DNA from: Aestuariirhabdus haliotis
Lineage (GTDB): Bacteria > Pseudomonadota > Gammaproteobacteria > Pseudomonadales > Aestuariirhabdaceae
Direction: 5' to 3'
DNA: 34,281 bases
Assembly: GCF_023509475.1 (NCBI RefSeq)
Contig: NZ_JAKSDZ010000033.1
Location: 1 to 34,281, forward strand
Within the stretch, counting starts at the first letter, position 1. Every line of letters starts with the position of its first letter. Shown here one piece after another: positions 1-7,851 of the stretch. Made by a program: the position numbers and the translations under genes. A model generated the notes under the pieces. That model made no database searches, was not told where the DNA came from, and saw only the letters and a list, made by a program, of their open reading frames with translations.

Positions 1-166
1 AAAGAGGCTGGATTCGCCCGAAAGCCCCGTAGGGCGGCCCTAAAAATGCTTTTTCTCGGTGTTGAAGCCCTTGTCCAGGTCTCGACATGAACGGCGAGCT
101 TCGCCTTGATAAAAACCATTTTTAGGGTCCGCAGAGATCTATCTGAATTAATCAGAGGTGCCCTAG
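1..166. repeat. Left-end copy of a dispersed non-coding repeat with internal foldback
   Basis: No gene is visible here. The segment shares two blocks with the right end of the window. Positions 141-166 are an exact inverted copy of 34128-34153 (26 nt, ending in CTAG). Positions 16-50 are a direct copy of 34246-34281 with about three differences. The left copy also has its own foldback: 38-54 (CCCTAAAAATGCTTTTT) pairs with 111-127 (AAAAACCATTTTTAGGG) with one mismatch, and a short hairpin at 93-105 lies between. Terminal inverted-repeat-like ends, internal dyads and absence of coding resemble a MITE or an insertion-sequence remnant. I cannot name the family. Confidence 0.75.
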
Positions 167-251
167 GTTTTTACTCGTTTAAATGTCCTCTTTGATTTGC
201 TAAGCCCCTTGCTCATTGTTCGGAGCCACTGACTATTATTCTTTATTGCCA

Positions 252-271
252 TACCAAGCAAGCGCTTGGTA
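252..271. promoter_or_regulatory. Perfect 8-bp dyad, TetR-type operator candidate upstream of acyl-CoA dehydrogenase
   Basis: TACCAAGC (252-259) and GCTTGGTA (264-271) form perfect 8-bp arms around a 4-bp spacer, 30 bp before the start codon at 302. Size and symmetry suit a TetR-family repressor, a class that often controls fatty-acid and branched-chain acyl-CoA degradation genes. The regulator is not in the window, so the assignment is inference. Confidence 0.5.
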
Positions 272-301
272 GTATGCTGTTCAAACAATAAGGAGTGGTC
301 C

Positions 302-1447
302 ATGAGCGAGCTACAACAGTACTTCGGCGAATCCCAACAGATGATCAGGAGCACGGTCAAAAAGTTTATTGATCGTGAAGTTAAGCCTTTTATCGATCAG
401 TGGGAGGAGGCGGAGGAGTTTCCGCTAGAGATCTATCGCAAAGCTGGTGAGCTGGGCATATTGGGTATTGGGTATCCTGAGGCTCTGGGGGGAAGCGAAG
501 GTGATCTGTTTGATAAGGTTGCGGCCAGTGAAGAGATTATGCGGGCCGGATCGGGTGGTTTTGCCGCTGGCCTAGGCTCATTGGATATTGGTTTGCCGCC
601 GGTAGTGAAGTGGGGCAGTGACGAACTCAAACAGCGAATCGTGCCTCAAGTTCTCGCTGGCGAAAAAATCATGGCGCTCGCGATCACCGAGCCCAGCGGC
701 GGCTCCGATGTTGCCAATCTGAAAACCCGCGCTGTACGTGAGGGTGACTATTTCCGTCTTACCGGTTCGAAAACCTTCATCACCAGTGGTGTTCGTGCCG
801 ACTATTACACCGTGGCGGTACGCACGGGTGGGGAAGGTTATGGCGGTATTAGCTTGATCCTTGTAGAGAAAGGCACTCCGGGTTTTAGCGTTGGCCGCAA
901 ACTGAAAAAGGGCTGTTGGTGGGCGTCGGATACGGCAGAGTTGTTTTTCGACGATTGCAAAGTACCGGTAGAAAACCTGATTGGGGCGGAGAATCAGGGC
1001 TTCTACGCCATTATGTCGAACTTTCAGTCAGAGCGTTTACAGTTGGCGATTATGGCCAATATGACGTCAGAGCTGGCACTCAATGCCTGCCTGGAATATG
1101 TGCGCGAACGTGAGGCTTTTGGTCGTCCCATTGGGCGATTCCAGGTGATAAAGCATAAGCTGGCCGATATGGCGACCCAGTTAGAGGCCAGCCGGGAATT
1201 TACCTATCGGCAAGCGGCGCGAATGAATGCTGGCCAAACGGTGATTAAAGAGATCTCGATGGCTAAAAATTTCTCCACCGATGTGAGCGACAAGATCACC
1301 TACGAGGCGGTGCAAATCTTCGGTGGTTACGGTCTGATGCGGGAATCGCTGGTTGAGCGACTGTATCGTGACAACCGTATTCTCTCAATCGGAGGCGGTA
1401 CGCGAGAGATTATGAACGAAATTATCACCAAACAGATGGGCTTATAG
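302..1447 (+). CDS. Acyl-CoA dehydrogenase (FAD-dependent)
   Basis: A 381-residue acyl-CoA dehydrogenase, the usual family length, which would catalyse alpha,beta-dehydrogenation of an acyl-CoA thioester and pass electrons to ETF. Family signatures are ALAITEPSGGSDV in the middle domain, REAFGRPIGRFQ, and the C-terminal QIFGGYGLMRE...GGGTREIM. The start at 302 is chosen because AAGGAG (290-295) lies six bases upstream; an in-frame ATG at 266 falls inside the operator dyad. The catalytic Glu of medium-chain enzymes (YEGT motif) is Gly here (GGGT). Glu244 in FQSERLQLA sits where isovaleryl-CoA and long-chain enzymes carry their base, so I infer that Glu244 is catalytic. Substrate cannot be set from sequence; short/branched or long-chain acyl-CoA is likely. 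It appears monocistronic, with a palindromic terminator candidate after it. Confidence 0.93.
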   Translation: MSELQQYFGESQQMIRSTVKKFIDREVKPFIDQWEEAEEFPLEIYRKAGELGILGIGYPEALGGSEGDLFDKVAASEEIMRAGSGGFAAGLGSLDIGLPPVVKWGSDELKQRIVPQVLAGEKIMALAITEPSGGSDVANLKTRAVREGDYFRLTGSKTFITSGVRADYYTVAVRTGGEGYGGISLILVEKGTPGFSVGRKLKKGCWWASDTAELFFDDCKVPVENLIGAENQGFYAIMSNFQSERLQLAIMANMTSELALNACLEYVREREAFGRPIGRFQVIKHKLADMATQLEASREFTYRQAARMNAGQTVIKEISMAKNFSTDVSDKITYEAVQIFGGYGLMRESLVERLYRDNRILSIGGGTREIMNEIITKQMGL

Positions 1448-1492
1448 CTGCGTCTGGCGGGTCATGGCTTTTCGGCCTGGTTTGGGTCAGAC

Positions 1493-1516
1493 GGGTATGG
1501 TGATATCACCATACCC
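1493..1516 (+). terminator. Perfect 24-bp palindrome, probable terminator of the acyl-CoA dehydrogenase gene
   Basis: GGGTATGGTGAT (1493-1504) is followed directly by its exact reverse complement (1505-1516), then by the T-rich TCTTTGTTTCTT. It lies 46 bp after the acyl-CoA dehydrogenase stop and 22 bp before the end of the convergent gene. The opposite side is not T-rich, so termination on the + strand is favoured. Confidence 0.6.
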
Positions 1517-1537
1517 TCTTTGTTTCTTGTCAGCGGC

Positions 1538-2614
1538 TTATTGCAAGGCGAGCCGACCAATACGGTCGTTATGCAAACTGCCCAGATAAAGATGTCCCTG
1601 ATGCTCCTCGGCCGATGTCACCATCTCCAGGTGGTTGCCTTGTGGGTCATGAAGGCTACGGACAATCTCGCCTTGCTCATTCAGTGCCAGAACATAGCCA
1701 TAGCGTTCCGGTTTGGGCCAAAGGAAGGGGGGGAGTTTGGCGATCAGATCTTTCAGCCAGGGGGTTTTGTGCATTTGATCCACACTGTCTTTGCGAGGCG
1801 TGGCCAAGGCGACCCAAAAAGTCCCTTTGCGGTTACCCGATACACCATCGGGTAAGCCTGGCAGATTATCGATAAAAAGGTCGTGGGTGCCAGCCTTAGG
1901 ACCGCTTAACCAGTAACGCTGAATTCGGTAGCGATAGGTTTCGTTGACAAGCACGAAATCCTCCTTTGTGGAAAGGGCGATGCCATTGGCAAAATAGAGG
2001 TCATGCATTAGCACTGTGGTTTTACCGGTTGCCGGGTCGTAAGCCAGTAAGCGTCCCCAAGGACGGGCCTCCAGCAGGTCCAGGGCATAATCGGGCTGGT
2101 TGAATCGGCTGCTGGCGTCACTGAAGTAGATGATGCCGTTACTGGCAATGTCCAGGTCATCGGCGAAGGCGAAAGGGACGCCCTCGGCTTCTGTGCTCAA
2201 TACCGTTACTGTACCCGTCGGGTCGATACTCAGTAGCCCCTGCCAGGCATCACAGACTATCAAATTGCCCTGCTGGTCGAAATGGAGCCCCAGTGGGCGT
2301 GCCTTTTTTTCCCCTGATACCGTGAGATCCACAAAGAGTTCCGGTTCGCCCTCGACCAGACGCACAATTTTACCATCCTGGGTCCCGCCATAGACCCGTC
2401 CCAGCAGGTCAACGGCAACATCTTCCGGCCCATCAATCTTGCCAAGCGCCAGTAAGTCGGCATCCAGCAGGTCTGTGTTCGGGGTTAACACACCCTCGGC
2501 TGGCGGTGCTGTGGGGGCCTGATAGGCGACGGAATCAATGGGGGAAGGAATAATAACCAGTACTAGAGCCAGCGTGCTGGCGATGAACAAGAGAGAGATC
2601 AGTATTTTCTTCAT
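1538..2614 (-). CDS. Strictosidine synthase-like / SMP-30-type six-bladed beta-propeller, membrane anchored
   Basis: A 358-residue protein with one N-terminal hydrophobic segment (about residues 4-22) and a periplasmic beta-propeller. The body matches the strictosidine synthase-like/APMAP branch of the SMP-30/gluconolactonase superfamily: GPEDVAVD near residue 62, PLGLHFDQQGNLIVCDA, FADDLDIASNGIIYFSDAS, FANGIALS and LPGLPDGVS. Bacterial members are mostly uncharacterised and thought to be lactonase- or arylesterase-like hydrolases; none makes strictosidine. The gene is convergent with the acyl-CoA dehydrogenase and divergent from rnd. A hairpin lies just upstream of its start (2628-2682). The family is secure; the substrate is unknown. 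Confidence 0.8.
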   Translation of the reverse strand: MKKILISLLFIASTLALVLVIIPSPIDSVAYQAPTAPPAEGVLTPNTDLLDADLLALGKIDGPEDVAVDLLGRVYGGTQDGKIVRLVEGEPELFVDLTVSGEKKARPLGLHFDQQGNLIVCDAWQGLLSIDPTGTVTVLSTEAEGVPFAFADDLDIASNGIIYFSDASSRFNQPDYALDLLEARPWGRLLAYDPATGKTTVLMHDLYFANGIALSTKEDFVLVNETYRYRIQRYWLSGPKAGTHDLFIDNLPGLPDGVSGNRKGTFWVALATPRKDSVDQMHKTPWLKDLIAKLPPFLWPKPERYGYVLALNEQGEIVRSLHDPQGNHLEMVTSAEEHQGHLYLGSLHNDRIGRLALQ

Positions 2615-2627
2615 TGGTGGTCCTGGA

Positions 2628-2682
2628 GCCCCGAAGATCGATCACAAATCAGAATTCGATCGCTATCTGTGATTTTCGGGGC
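2628..2682 (+). other. Terminator-like stem-loop with T-tract in the divergent intergenic region
   Basis: GCCCCGAA (2628-2635) pairs with TTCGGGGC (2675-2682), and inside it ATCACA (2641-2646) pairs with TGTGAT (2668-2673). On the + strand the stem is followed by TTATTGTTGTTTTTGTTG. No + strand gene precedes it, so it is either the end of an unseen small transcript or, on the - strand, a leader structure about 13 nt upstream of the start codon at 2614. Confidence 0.4.
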
Positions 2683-2808
2683 TTATTGTTGTTTTTGTTG
2701 TTGTGTCAAATAGCGTGTTATCCCTATTCCGATACGAGCGCTTGTTGTTATAGGGCAACAGCCTGCTTGATTATGCCTAATATGACTAAATATCCCCAGC
2801 CAAATGCG

Positions 2809-2814
2809 TATAAT
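2809..2814 (+). promoter_or_regulatory. rnd: Possible -10 element (TATAAT) of the rnd operon
   Basis: A perfect TATAAT lies 29 bp before the rnd ATG. No recognisable -35 hexamer is present at 16-18 bp spacing (CTAAAT at 17 bp), so this is only a candidate. Confidence 0.35.
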
Positions 2815-2843
2815 AGCCGCCTCTTTTTGGAACTGACTGAATT

Positions 2844-3986
2844 ATGACCGCTTCTATGCCCGATCCCGAATGGGTCAATAGCAATGATCAGCTTGCATCA
2901 CTCGCAGTACGTTGGCTGCGATGCGATGCCGTAGCGGTTGACACCGAGTTTGTTCGAACTCAAACCTTCTATGCCAATCCCGGGCTCATCCAGGTAAGCG
3001 ACGGAGAAGAGGTCTGGTTGCTTGACCCTATCGCTATCGATGATTTCACACCGCTTATAAAGTTGTTTACCAGCGCCTCCGTGGTCAAGGTGTTCCATTC
3101 CTGCAGTGAAGATCTGGAACTGTTGATGCGTTTGGTTGGGGTAGCGCCACGGCCATTGTTTGATAGCCAGTTAGCGGCTGCTTTTGCCGGCATCGGCTTT
3201 TCCATGGGTTACCAACGCCTGGTGTCGGAGTTGGTGCAACTTGATCTGCCCAAGGATGAAACTCGCTCCAATTGGTGCCACCGTCCGCTGACCAACTCGC
3301 AGCTCCACTATGCCGCTTTGGATGTTTATTACCTGATGCAGGTATACCGGCTGCTTGTGAAGCGTCTGCAGGGCTCCGAAAAATTGCAATGGGTGCTGGA
3401 GGAGGGTAACTCCCTGGCGGACAACGCAGAAACGCCGGTAGTGATTGAAGACTACTATCGTCAGGTCAAAGTGGCCTGGAAGCTGTTTCCTGACCAACTT
3501 GCGGTGCTGAGGTCATTATGTACCTGGCGTGAAGAGCAGGCCAGGGAGCGAAATCTGCCACGTAACCGTGTCGCGCGAGATTCACTGTTGTGGGATATGG
3601 CGAAGTTTTTACCAACTTCATTAAATCAACTCAAACGCACCCCGGATATTCCCCAGGATTTGCTACGCCGTTCGGGAAATGAATTATTGCAGCGTGTAAA
3701 AGCGGCTTTAGATGATAAAGGCTCGTATCCTTCGCGTTTACCTTTTCCCTTGCCCCCTGGTGCCAAACCGGTTGTGAAGCGAGTGCGGGAGTTTGCCGGT
3801 CAGAAAGCCGAAAATCTTGGTATTGAGCCCGAGATAATGGTGAAAAAGAAACAGATTGATGCGCTCGTGCAGGGGGCATTGAATCCCGGCCAGCGTTTTA
3901 CGCTACCGGCTTCTCTCTCAGGATGGCGTGCTACCGCTTACGCCAATGAGCTGGTCGATACCCTAAATCAAGAATTCAAGAGCTAA
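2844..3986 (+). CDS. rnd: Ribonuclease D
   Basis: A 380-residue 3'-5' exoribonuclease of the DEDDy group that trims tRNA and other stable RNA 3' ends in the cytoplasm. All five catalytic residues are present: Asp33 and Glu35 (VDTEFVR), Asp90 ([10 protein letters not shown]), and Tyr156 with Asp160 ([10 protein letters not shown]). Each is offset by five residues from E. coli RNase D (D28, E30, D85, Y151, D155). The C-terminal half (about 215-300) has the HRDC arrangement, including [22 protein letters not shown]. The ATG at 2844 is taken as start; Met5 (2856) is a possible alternative, and neither has a strong Shine-Dalgarno site. The stop lies four bases before ycgL, so rnd, ycgL and ycgN are probably co-transcribed. 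Confidence 0.95.
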   Translation: MTASMPDPEWVNSNDQLASLAVRWLRCDAVAVDTEFVRTQTFYANPGLIQVSDGEEVWLLDPIAIDDFTPLIKLFTSASVVKVFHSCSEDLELLMRLVGVAPRPLFDSQLAAAFAGIGFSMGYQRLVSELVQLDLPKDETRSNWCHRPLTNSQLHYAALDVYYLMQVYRLLVKRLQGSEKLQWVLEEGNSLADNAETPVVIEDYYRQVKVAWKLFPDQLAVLRSLCTWREEQARERNLPRNRVARDSLLWDMAKFLPTSLNQLKRTPDIPQDLLRRSGNELLQRVKAALDDKGSYPSRLPFPLPPGAKPVVKRVREFAGQKAENLGIEPEIMVKKKQIDALVQGALNPGQRFTLPASLSGWRATAYANELVDTLNQEFKS

Positions 3987-3990
3987 CCCT

Positions 3991-4284
3991 ATGAAACTGA
4001 TCACCTCCATCTACAAGAGTTCCAAGAAAGAAGAAATGTATCTCTATGTAGAAAAGGCCAAGGCGCTTACTGAAGTGCCCGAGAAATTACTGGAACTCTT
4101 CGGTACGCCGATACATGTCATGGACCTACTGCTTCGCAAGGAGAGGCCTTTGGCAAGAGCCGATGTCGAGAAAGTGATGACAGATATTAAATCCCAGGGC
4201 TTTCATCTACAGATGCCTCCCCAGAAAGATGATTACCTCATTGAACTGCCCGATGAGCTCCTGACCATGAACGACCCTGTGTAG
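3991..4284 (+). CDS. ycgL: YcgL domain-containing protein
   Basis: A 97-residue small cytoplasmic protein with the typical YcgL start ([15 protein letters not shown]) and the conserved LLELFGTP and GFHLQMPP stretches. The biochemical function of YcgL is not established; the fold is a small alpha/beta domain. It sits four bases after rnd and seven before ycgN. This gene order recurs in gammaproteobacteria and suggests a link to RNA metabolism or simply an inherited operon. Confidence 0.9.
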   Translation: MKLITSIYKSSKKEEMYLYVEKAKALTEVPEKLLELFGTPIHVMDLLLRKERPLARADVEKVMTDIKSQGFHLQMPPQKDDYLIELPDELLTMNDPV

Positions 4285-4291
4285 GCTGAAC

Positions 4292-4741
4292 ATGGCACAA
4301 AAAGCGGAACCATTCTGGAAACGAAAATCACTCGAGGAGATGAGCCGCGAAGAGTGGGAATCTCTCTGTGATGGTTGTGCTCGCTGTTGTTTGCAAAAGC
4401 TGCAGGACGAAGAGGACGATCAGGTCTACTACACCCGAGTAGCCTGTCGATATATGAGCGAGAGTTGCCGGTGTACGGTGTACCAATCCCGTAACGAAAA
4501 AGTCCCTACCTGCGTCTGGTTAAAACCTGAGGATGTCGAACATTTTTTTTGGCTGCCCAATACCTGTGCATACCGCTTGCTATCCGAGGGAAAGGATCTG
4601 GATTGGTGGCATCCATTGGTCTCCGGAGACCCCGAAACAGTGCATGCTGCAGGAATCTCCGTGCAGGGAAAAACGCTTTCCGATGCCGATGTGCCGGAAG
4701 AGGAATGGGAAGAGCAGATCATTAATTGGTGTTCAGATTAG
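4292..4741 (+). CDS. ycgN: YcgN family cysteine-cluster protein
   Basis: A 149-residue member of the YcgN (UPF0260) family. It opens with FWKRKSLEEMSREEWESLCD and carries the CDGCARCC cluster near residue 27, followed by ACRYM, CRCTVY and PTCVWL cysteines. This CxxCxxCC pattern suggests zinc or Fe-S binding, but no activity is established for the family. It is the last gene of the rnd-ycgL-ycgN run; a TAG stop is followed by a non-coding stretch with no strong terminator. Confidence 0.9.
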   Translation: MAQKAEPFWKRKSLEEMSREEWESLCDGCARCCLQKLQDEEDDQVYYTRVACRYMSESCRCTVYQSRNEKVPTCVWLKPEDVEHFFWLPNTCAYRLLSEGKDLDWWHPLVSGDPETVHAAGISVQGKTLSDADVPEEEWEEQIINWCSD

Positions 4742-5054
4742 AGAGTGATTCCAGATCACAGATTTCAGTCCAATCTAAACGGGTCAGTTTACTTGGTTGG
4801 ATGGAGATATCGCCCTCTAAAGTGAATGGGTGCCCTATTCGTTCGAGCTTACTCTTGTGTCAACAGGCGTATCGGGTTTAGCTGTTCCGAGTGTCCGTTT
4901 TATTTACAGATGCAGTCGATAGTGATTCTGGTCTTTATTTTTATTCAATGCTTTCAATTGGTTAGTTAGGTTGGAGCGTTTTTTGCCTGAAGATGCTTCG
5001 TGCACTTATTGGTGTTTGATTTACTTAACTATTTGTCTGTGTTGTGGAGCTTGT
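4742..5054. other. 313-nt non-coding region between ycgN and the PEP-CTERM gene
   Basis: I see no credible gene here. The useful content is the sigma-54 promoter at 4971-4987 and the leader that follows. A short GTGAT/ATCAC hairpin (4745-4759) lies right after ycgN but has no T-tract. The stretch upstream of the promoter (about 4850-4950) is where an enhancer for a sigma-54 activator would be expected, but I can see only weak dyads such as AACAG (4862-4866) with CTGTT (4882-4886). Confidence 0.6.
4971..4987 (+). promoter_or_regulatory. Sigma-54 (RpoN) -24/-12 promoter of the PEP-CTERM gene
   Basis: TTGGAGCGTTTTTTGCC matches the sigma-54 consensus TTGGCACG-N4-TTGCW. The invariant GG (4973-4974) and GC (4985-4986) are separated by exactly 10 bases, with CG and TTGC in place. 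The predicted transcript start is near 4998, giving a leader of about 57 nt to the ATG at 5055. The sigma-54 activator PrsR is encoded in the same window and is the natural candidate regulator; that link is inferred. Confidence 0.75.
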
Positions 5055-5609
5055 ATGCAAATTCTTCGTATTTTAAAAATGATAATGGCTGGGTTTGTCT
5101 TGGCTGGTGCTGGCACCGTTCAGGCGTCTTTGATGGGAGATGAGATCACCGTCAGTATGTTGCTTGTAAATTCCGGTGAGATCACTTTTGCAGGACCTAC
5201 TACGGTGACTGTAGGGGCAGGTACCGAATTGGTGGATTTTGGTAATACCTTCAGTATTGACTTTGGATCCGACTATCTGAATATGGATTGCACGGGGAGC
5301 TTTTGTGGTAACGGTAATCCATTGTCAGGTTCTGGAACGGTAGATTGGCTGTTTGAGCTTCTGGATTGGAGTGGGGCAGGTTCAATTATTGATGTTGTTT
5401 TCAATAGCAATATTGCCGGTGCAACAGCGAGTTTTAATGACGGCAGCTTGAGGTTAAGCATTCCTGGAAGTGCTGATCCCGCCTCCGATGAGTTTATGAA
5501 CGTGAGTATGGTTACTCGAATTGCTTCGGTACCAGAACCCGATGGTTTGGCATTGTTGGCGATAGGTTTGTTGGGTGTGTTTATGTCACGTAGACGTACC
5601 AAACGATAG
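5055..5609 (+). CDS. PEP-CTERM sorting domain-containing secreted protein
   Basis: A 184-residue exported protein. The signal peptide covers residues 1-24 (MQILRILKMIMAGFVLAGAG..., cut after VQA). The mature part is acidic and Gly/Ser-rich with a single Cys pair (CTGSFC), as is usual for these variable surface or matrix proteins. The C-terminus is a complete sorting tripartite: PEP at 160-162, a hydrophobic helix at 164-177, then RRRTKR. Exosortase is expected to cleave near the PEP motif and release or anchor the protein in the extracellular matrix. The ATG at 5055 is preferred to the upstream TTG at 4971: it has GTGGAG (5044-5049) at good spacing and starts a clean signal peptide, and the TTG lies in the promoter. 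No exosortase is adjacent. Confidence 0.85.
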   Translation: MQILRILKMIMAGFVLAGAGTVQASLMGDEITVSMLLVNSGEITFAGPTTVTVGAGTELVDFGNTFSIDFGSDYLNMDCTGSFCGNGNPLSGSGTVDWLFELLDWSGAGSIIDVVFNSNIAGATASFNDGSLRLSIPGSADPASDEFMNVSMVTRIASVPEPDGLALLAIGLLGVFMSRRRTKR

Positions 5610-5633
5610 CGCTCAACCGTTTCAAATTTTGTG

Positions 5634-5663
5634 ATAAAAGCGGCGATTAATCGCCGCTTTTAT
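5634..5663. terminator. Bidirectional terminator between convergent genes
   Basis: A perfect 30-nt palindrome with 15-bp arms (ATAAAAGCGGCGATT and its complement). The GC-rich core is flanked by A-tract and T-tract on both sides, so it can act as an intrinsic terminator in both directions: for the PEP-CTERM gene (ends 5609) and for ptrB (ends 5724). Confidence 0.85.
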
Positions 5664-5723
5664 ATTGTGCGCTCTATAAAAACAGTTGTACTAGCAATTT
5701 GGAATGACTGGCTAAACGAACGG

Positions 5724-7763
5724 TCAGCGGCTTATCTTCAGGGATTTGAGAATATAAGCCTGCTCAAAGGCAATTTCGCGGTAGGCCTCATAGCGTCCGG
5801 AAACTCCCCCGTGACCGGCCCCCATCTGGGTTCTTAGTAACACTAAGTTATTATCTGTTTTGCGATCTCGCAGCGTAGCTACCCACTTGGCTGCCTCCCA
5901 ATAAGGCACGCGGCTGTCCTCCATCCCAGCGGTTACCAGCAGGTGTGGATAGTCTTGATTGGTAACGTTTAATATTGGGTCGTAACTGGCAATGTAGTTG
6001 TAGGTTTGTGCATCATTCGGGTCTCCCCATTCATCGTACTCGGTTAGAGTTAATGGTAGATCGGGGTCGTTCATGGTGGCCAAAATATCCACAAAGGGCA
6101 CGTCAGCAATGGCGCATTGAAACAACTGGGGCACCATGTTTAATACGGCCCCGACTAACAATCCCCCCGCACTACCACCGCTGATGACTAATTGCCGGGG
6201 TTGGGTGATGCCTTGTGCTATTAGATGCTGAGCACAATCGATAAAATCCTCAAAGCTGTGTTTTTTCTCCAGTCTCCGTCCCTGGTGGTACCAGTCTTCA
6301 CCCAGACAGCCGCCCCCTCTGACATGGGCTATGGCAAATACAAAACCACGCTCAAGCAGATTCAGGCGAGCGTGGGAAAACCAGGGGTCCAATGGATCAC
6401 CGTAAGCACCGTACGCGTACAAATACAGGGGAGCAGGGGCAGAGAAACTTTCATTTTTTCCAACCAGACTGATAGGGATTTGAGTGCCATCGCGGCCACG
6501 GAACAAAAGGCGTTGGCTGCTGTAATCTTCTGGATTGTATTCACCCAGAACAGGCGTTTGCTTGAGAAGGGTGCGTTGGCCAGATGCCAGATTAATATCC
6601 CAAAGGCTGGGTGGTTGTGTAAAAGATTCATACCGGACTCTTAGGGCCTGGCTCTCGGGGTCGATATTATCGATGCAATCCAGCGAGCGGCAATCGTCAG
6701 CAAAATCGATCTCAAAGCTTTCATGGTTTACAAGAGACAGAGCATGCAGTTTGGGCTGCCCTTGATAACGCTCACTGATTACCAGGTAATTGCCCAGCGG
6801 TTCTACGCCTTCGAGCATGCGGTCCGCACTGTGTGGCACAAGGAGACGCCAGTGAGATTCATTAAGTTCCTTTTTTTCTGCGCCGTAGAGTGAGAAGTTG
6901 ATGCCTTCACGGTTGCTGCGTATCAAAAAAAGATCGCGATGGTGATCAACCGAGTATTCGTGTTCGTTTCGACGAGGACAGACGCAGATAAGCTGGTCAG
7001 GGTCGAGTGTGTCAATGTTTCCGATCCAGGACTCTGATGAGGTTTTACTCCCGCTTTCGATGATCAGGTGACGATCAGATTTGCTGCGATAAGCATGCAG
7101 AAAAAAACGTTCATCATATTCGGTAAAAATGAGCTGATTGTTGCTTTGGTGGTCTTTCAGTCGGTGGCTGAACAATTGCCAGGGGCGTTGCTTGTTATCG
7201 AGTGTGCAGTAATGAAAACCCTCGCTGTCCATACTCCAGACAATGTTGCCGCTGCAGTTTTCTAATGCGGGGCCGATCGGGGTGGCACTTTCAATCTCAA
7301 CAACATGAATATTGAACACTTCGTCGCCGCTCGTATCGATTGCATAAGCCAGCAACTGCTGACTTGGACTGACTTCGAACCCCGCAAGTTCAAAGAACTC
7401 GTGTTGTTCGGCCAAAAGATTTTCATCGAGTAGCAGTTGCTCTGTTCCCTGTTCAATGTGGCGGCGCCAATGCTGGGGGTAATCGGCACCTTTTATGCTC
7501 TTGGTATAGTACTCATAGTCTTGCCAACGGTAGGGTACAGAGAGGTCGGTTTCCTGGATTCGGCTGAGCATCTCGTGGTAAAGCTGCGCCTGCAGCTGTT
7601 CGGTATCCTGCATAGCTTGCTGACAGTAGTTGTTCTCGGCCTCAAGGTGTTGGATAACCCGCGGATTGTCTTTATCTTGTAGCCATTGATAAGGCATGTG
7701 CTTCTCGCCATGGAGGCTTTTGTTATGGGGTTGGCGAAAAGCGATAGGTGGTGGATTTGGCAT
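5724..7763 (-). CDS. ptrB: Oligopeptidase B (S9A serine peptidase)
   Basis: A 679-residue prolyl oligopeptidase-family enzyme, the usual length for oligopeptidase B, which cleaves small peptides after Arg or Lys in the cytoplasm. The N-terminal beta-propeller domain is followed by the alpha/beta hydrolase domain. The catalytic triad is Ser531 (SGGSAGG), Asp616 (GMEDSRVPYWEA) and His651 (MGAGHGG), one residue off the E. coli triad (532, 617, 652). The family signature RGGGCLGEDWYHQGR is present. The ATG at 7763 is supported because the next residues (PHNKSLHGEKHMPYQWLQD) align with the family N-terminus, although no strong ribosome site is visible. There is no signal peptide. It is a single gene, divergent from the small membrane protein at 7852. 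Confidence 0.95.
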   Translation of the reverse strand: MPNPPPIAFRQPHNKSLHGEKHMPYQWLQDKDNPRVIQHLEAENNYCQQAMQDTEQLQAQLYHEMLSRIQETDLSVPYRWQDYEYYTKSIKGADYPQHWRRHIEQGTEQLLLDENLLAEQHEFFELAGFEVSPSQQLLAYAIDTSGDEVFNIHVVEIESATPIGPALENCSGNIVWSMDSEGFHYCTLDNKQRPWQLFSHRLKDHQSNNQLIFTEYDERFFLHAYRSKSDRHLIIESGSKTSSESWIGNIDTLDPDQLICVCPRRNEHEYSVDHHRDLFLIRSNREGINFSLYGAEKKELNESHWRLLVPHSADRMLEGVEPLGNYLVISERYQGQPKLHALSLVNHESFEIDFADDCRSLDCIDNIDPESQALRVRYESFTQPPSLWDINLASGQRTLLKQTPVLGEYNPEDYSSQRLLFRGRDGTQIPISLVGKNESFSAPAPLYLYAYGAYGDPLDPWFSHARLNLLERGFVFAIAHVRGGGCLGEDWYHQGRRLEKKHSFEDFIDCAQHLIAQGITQPRQLVISGGSAGGLLVGAVLNMVPQLFQCAIADVPFVDILATMNDPDLPLTLTEYDEWGDPNDAQTYNYIASYDPILNVTNQDYPHLLVTAGMEDSRVPYWEAAKWVATLRDRKTDNNLVLLRTQMGAGHGGVSGRYEAYREIAFEQAYILKSLKISR

Positions 7764-7851
7764 GGGCTGTGATGACTTGCTTCAATAATTTCAATACTAT
7801 ACGGCCGCGATAGCAGCGAACGATAACGTCAGCGAACAAGAGCGGAGCGAA

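Noticed and set aside
266-301. Upstream ATG extension of the acyl-CoA dehydrogenase
   Set aside because: It starts inside the operator dyad and lacks a ribosome site, whereas the ATG at 302 has AAGGAG at proper spacing.
2614-2847. 77-residue + strand open frame upstream of rnd
   Set aside because: Composition is not protein-like, it has no ribosome site, and it runs through the hairpin and the rnd promoter region.
4971-5054. TTG start extending the PEP-CTERM protein by 28 residues
   Set aside because: The TTG is part of the sigma-54 promoter and the extension spoils the signal peptide; the ATG at 5055 has GTGGAG upstream.
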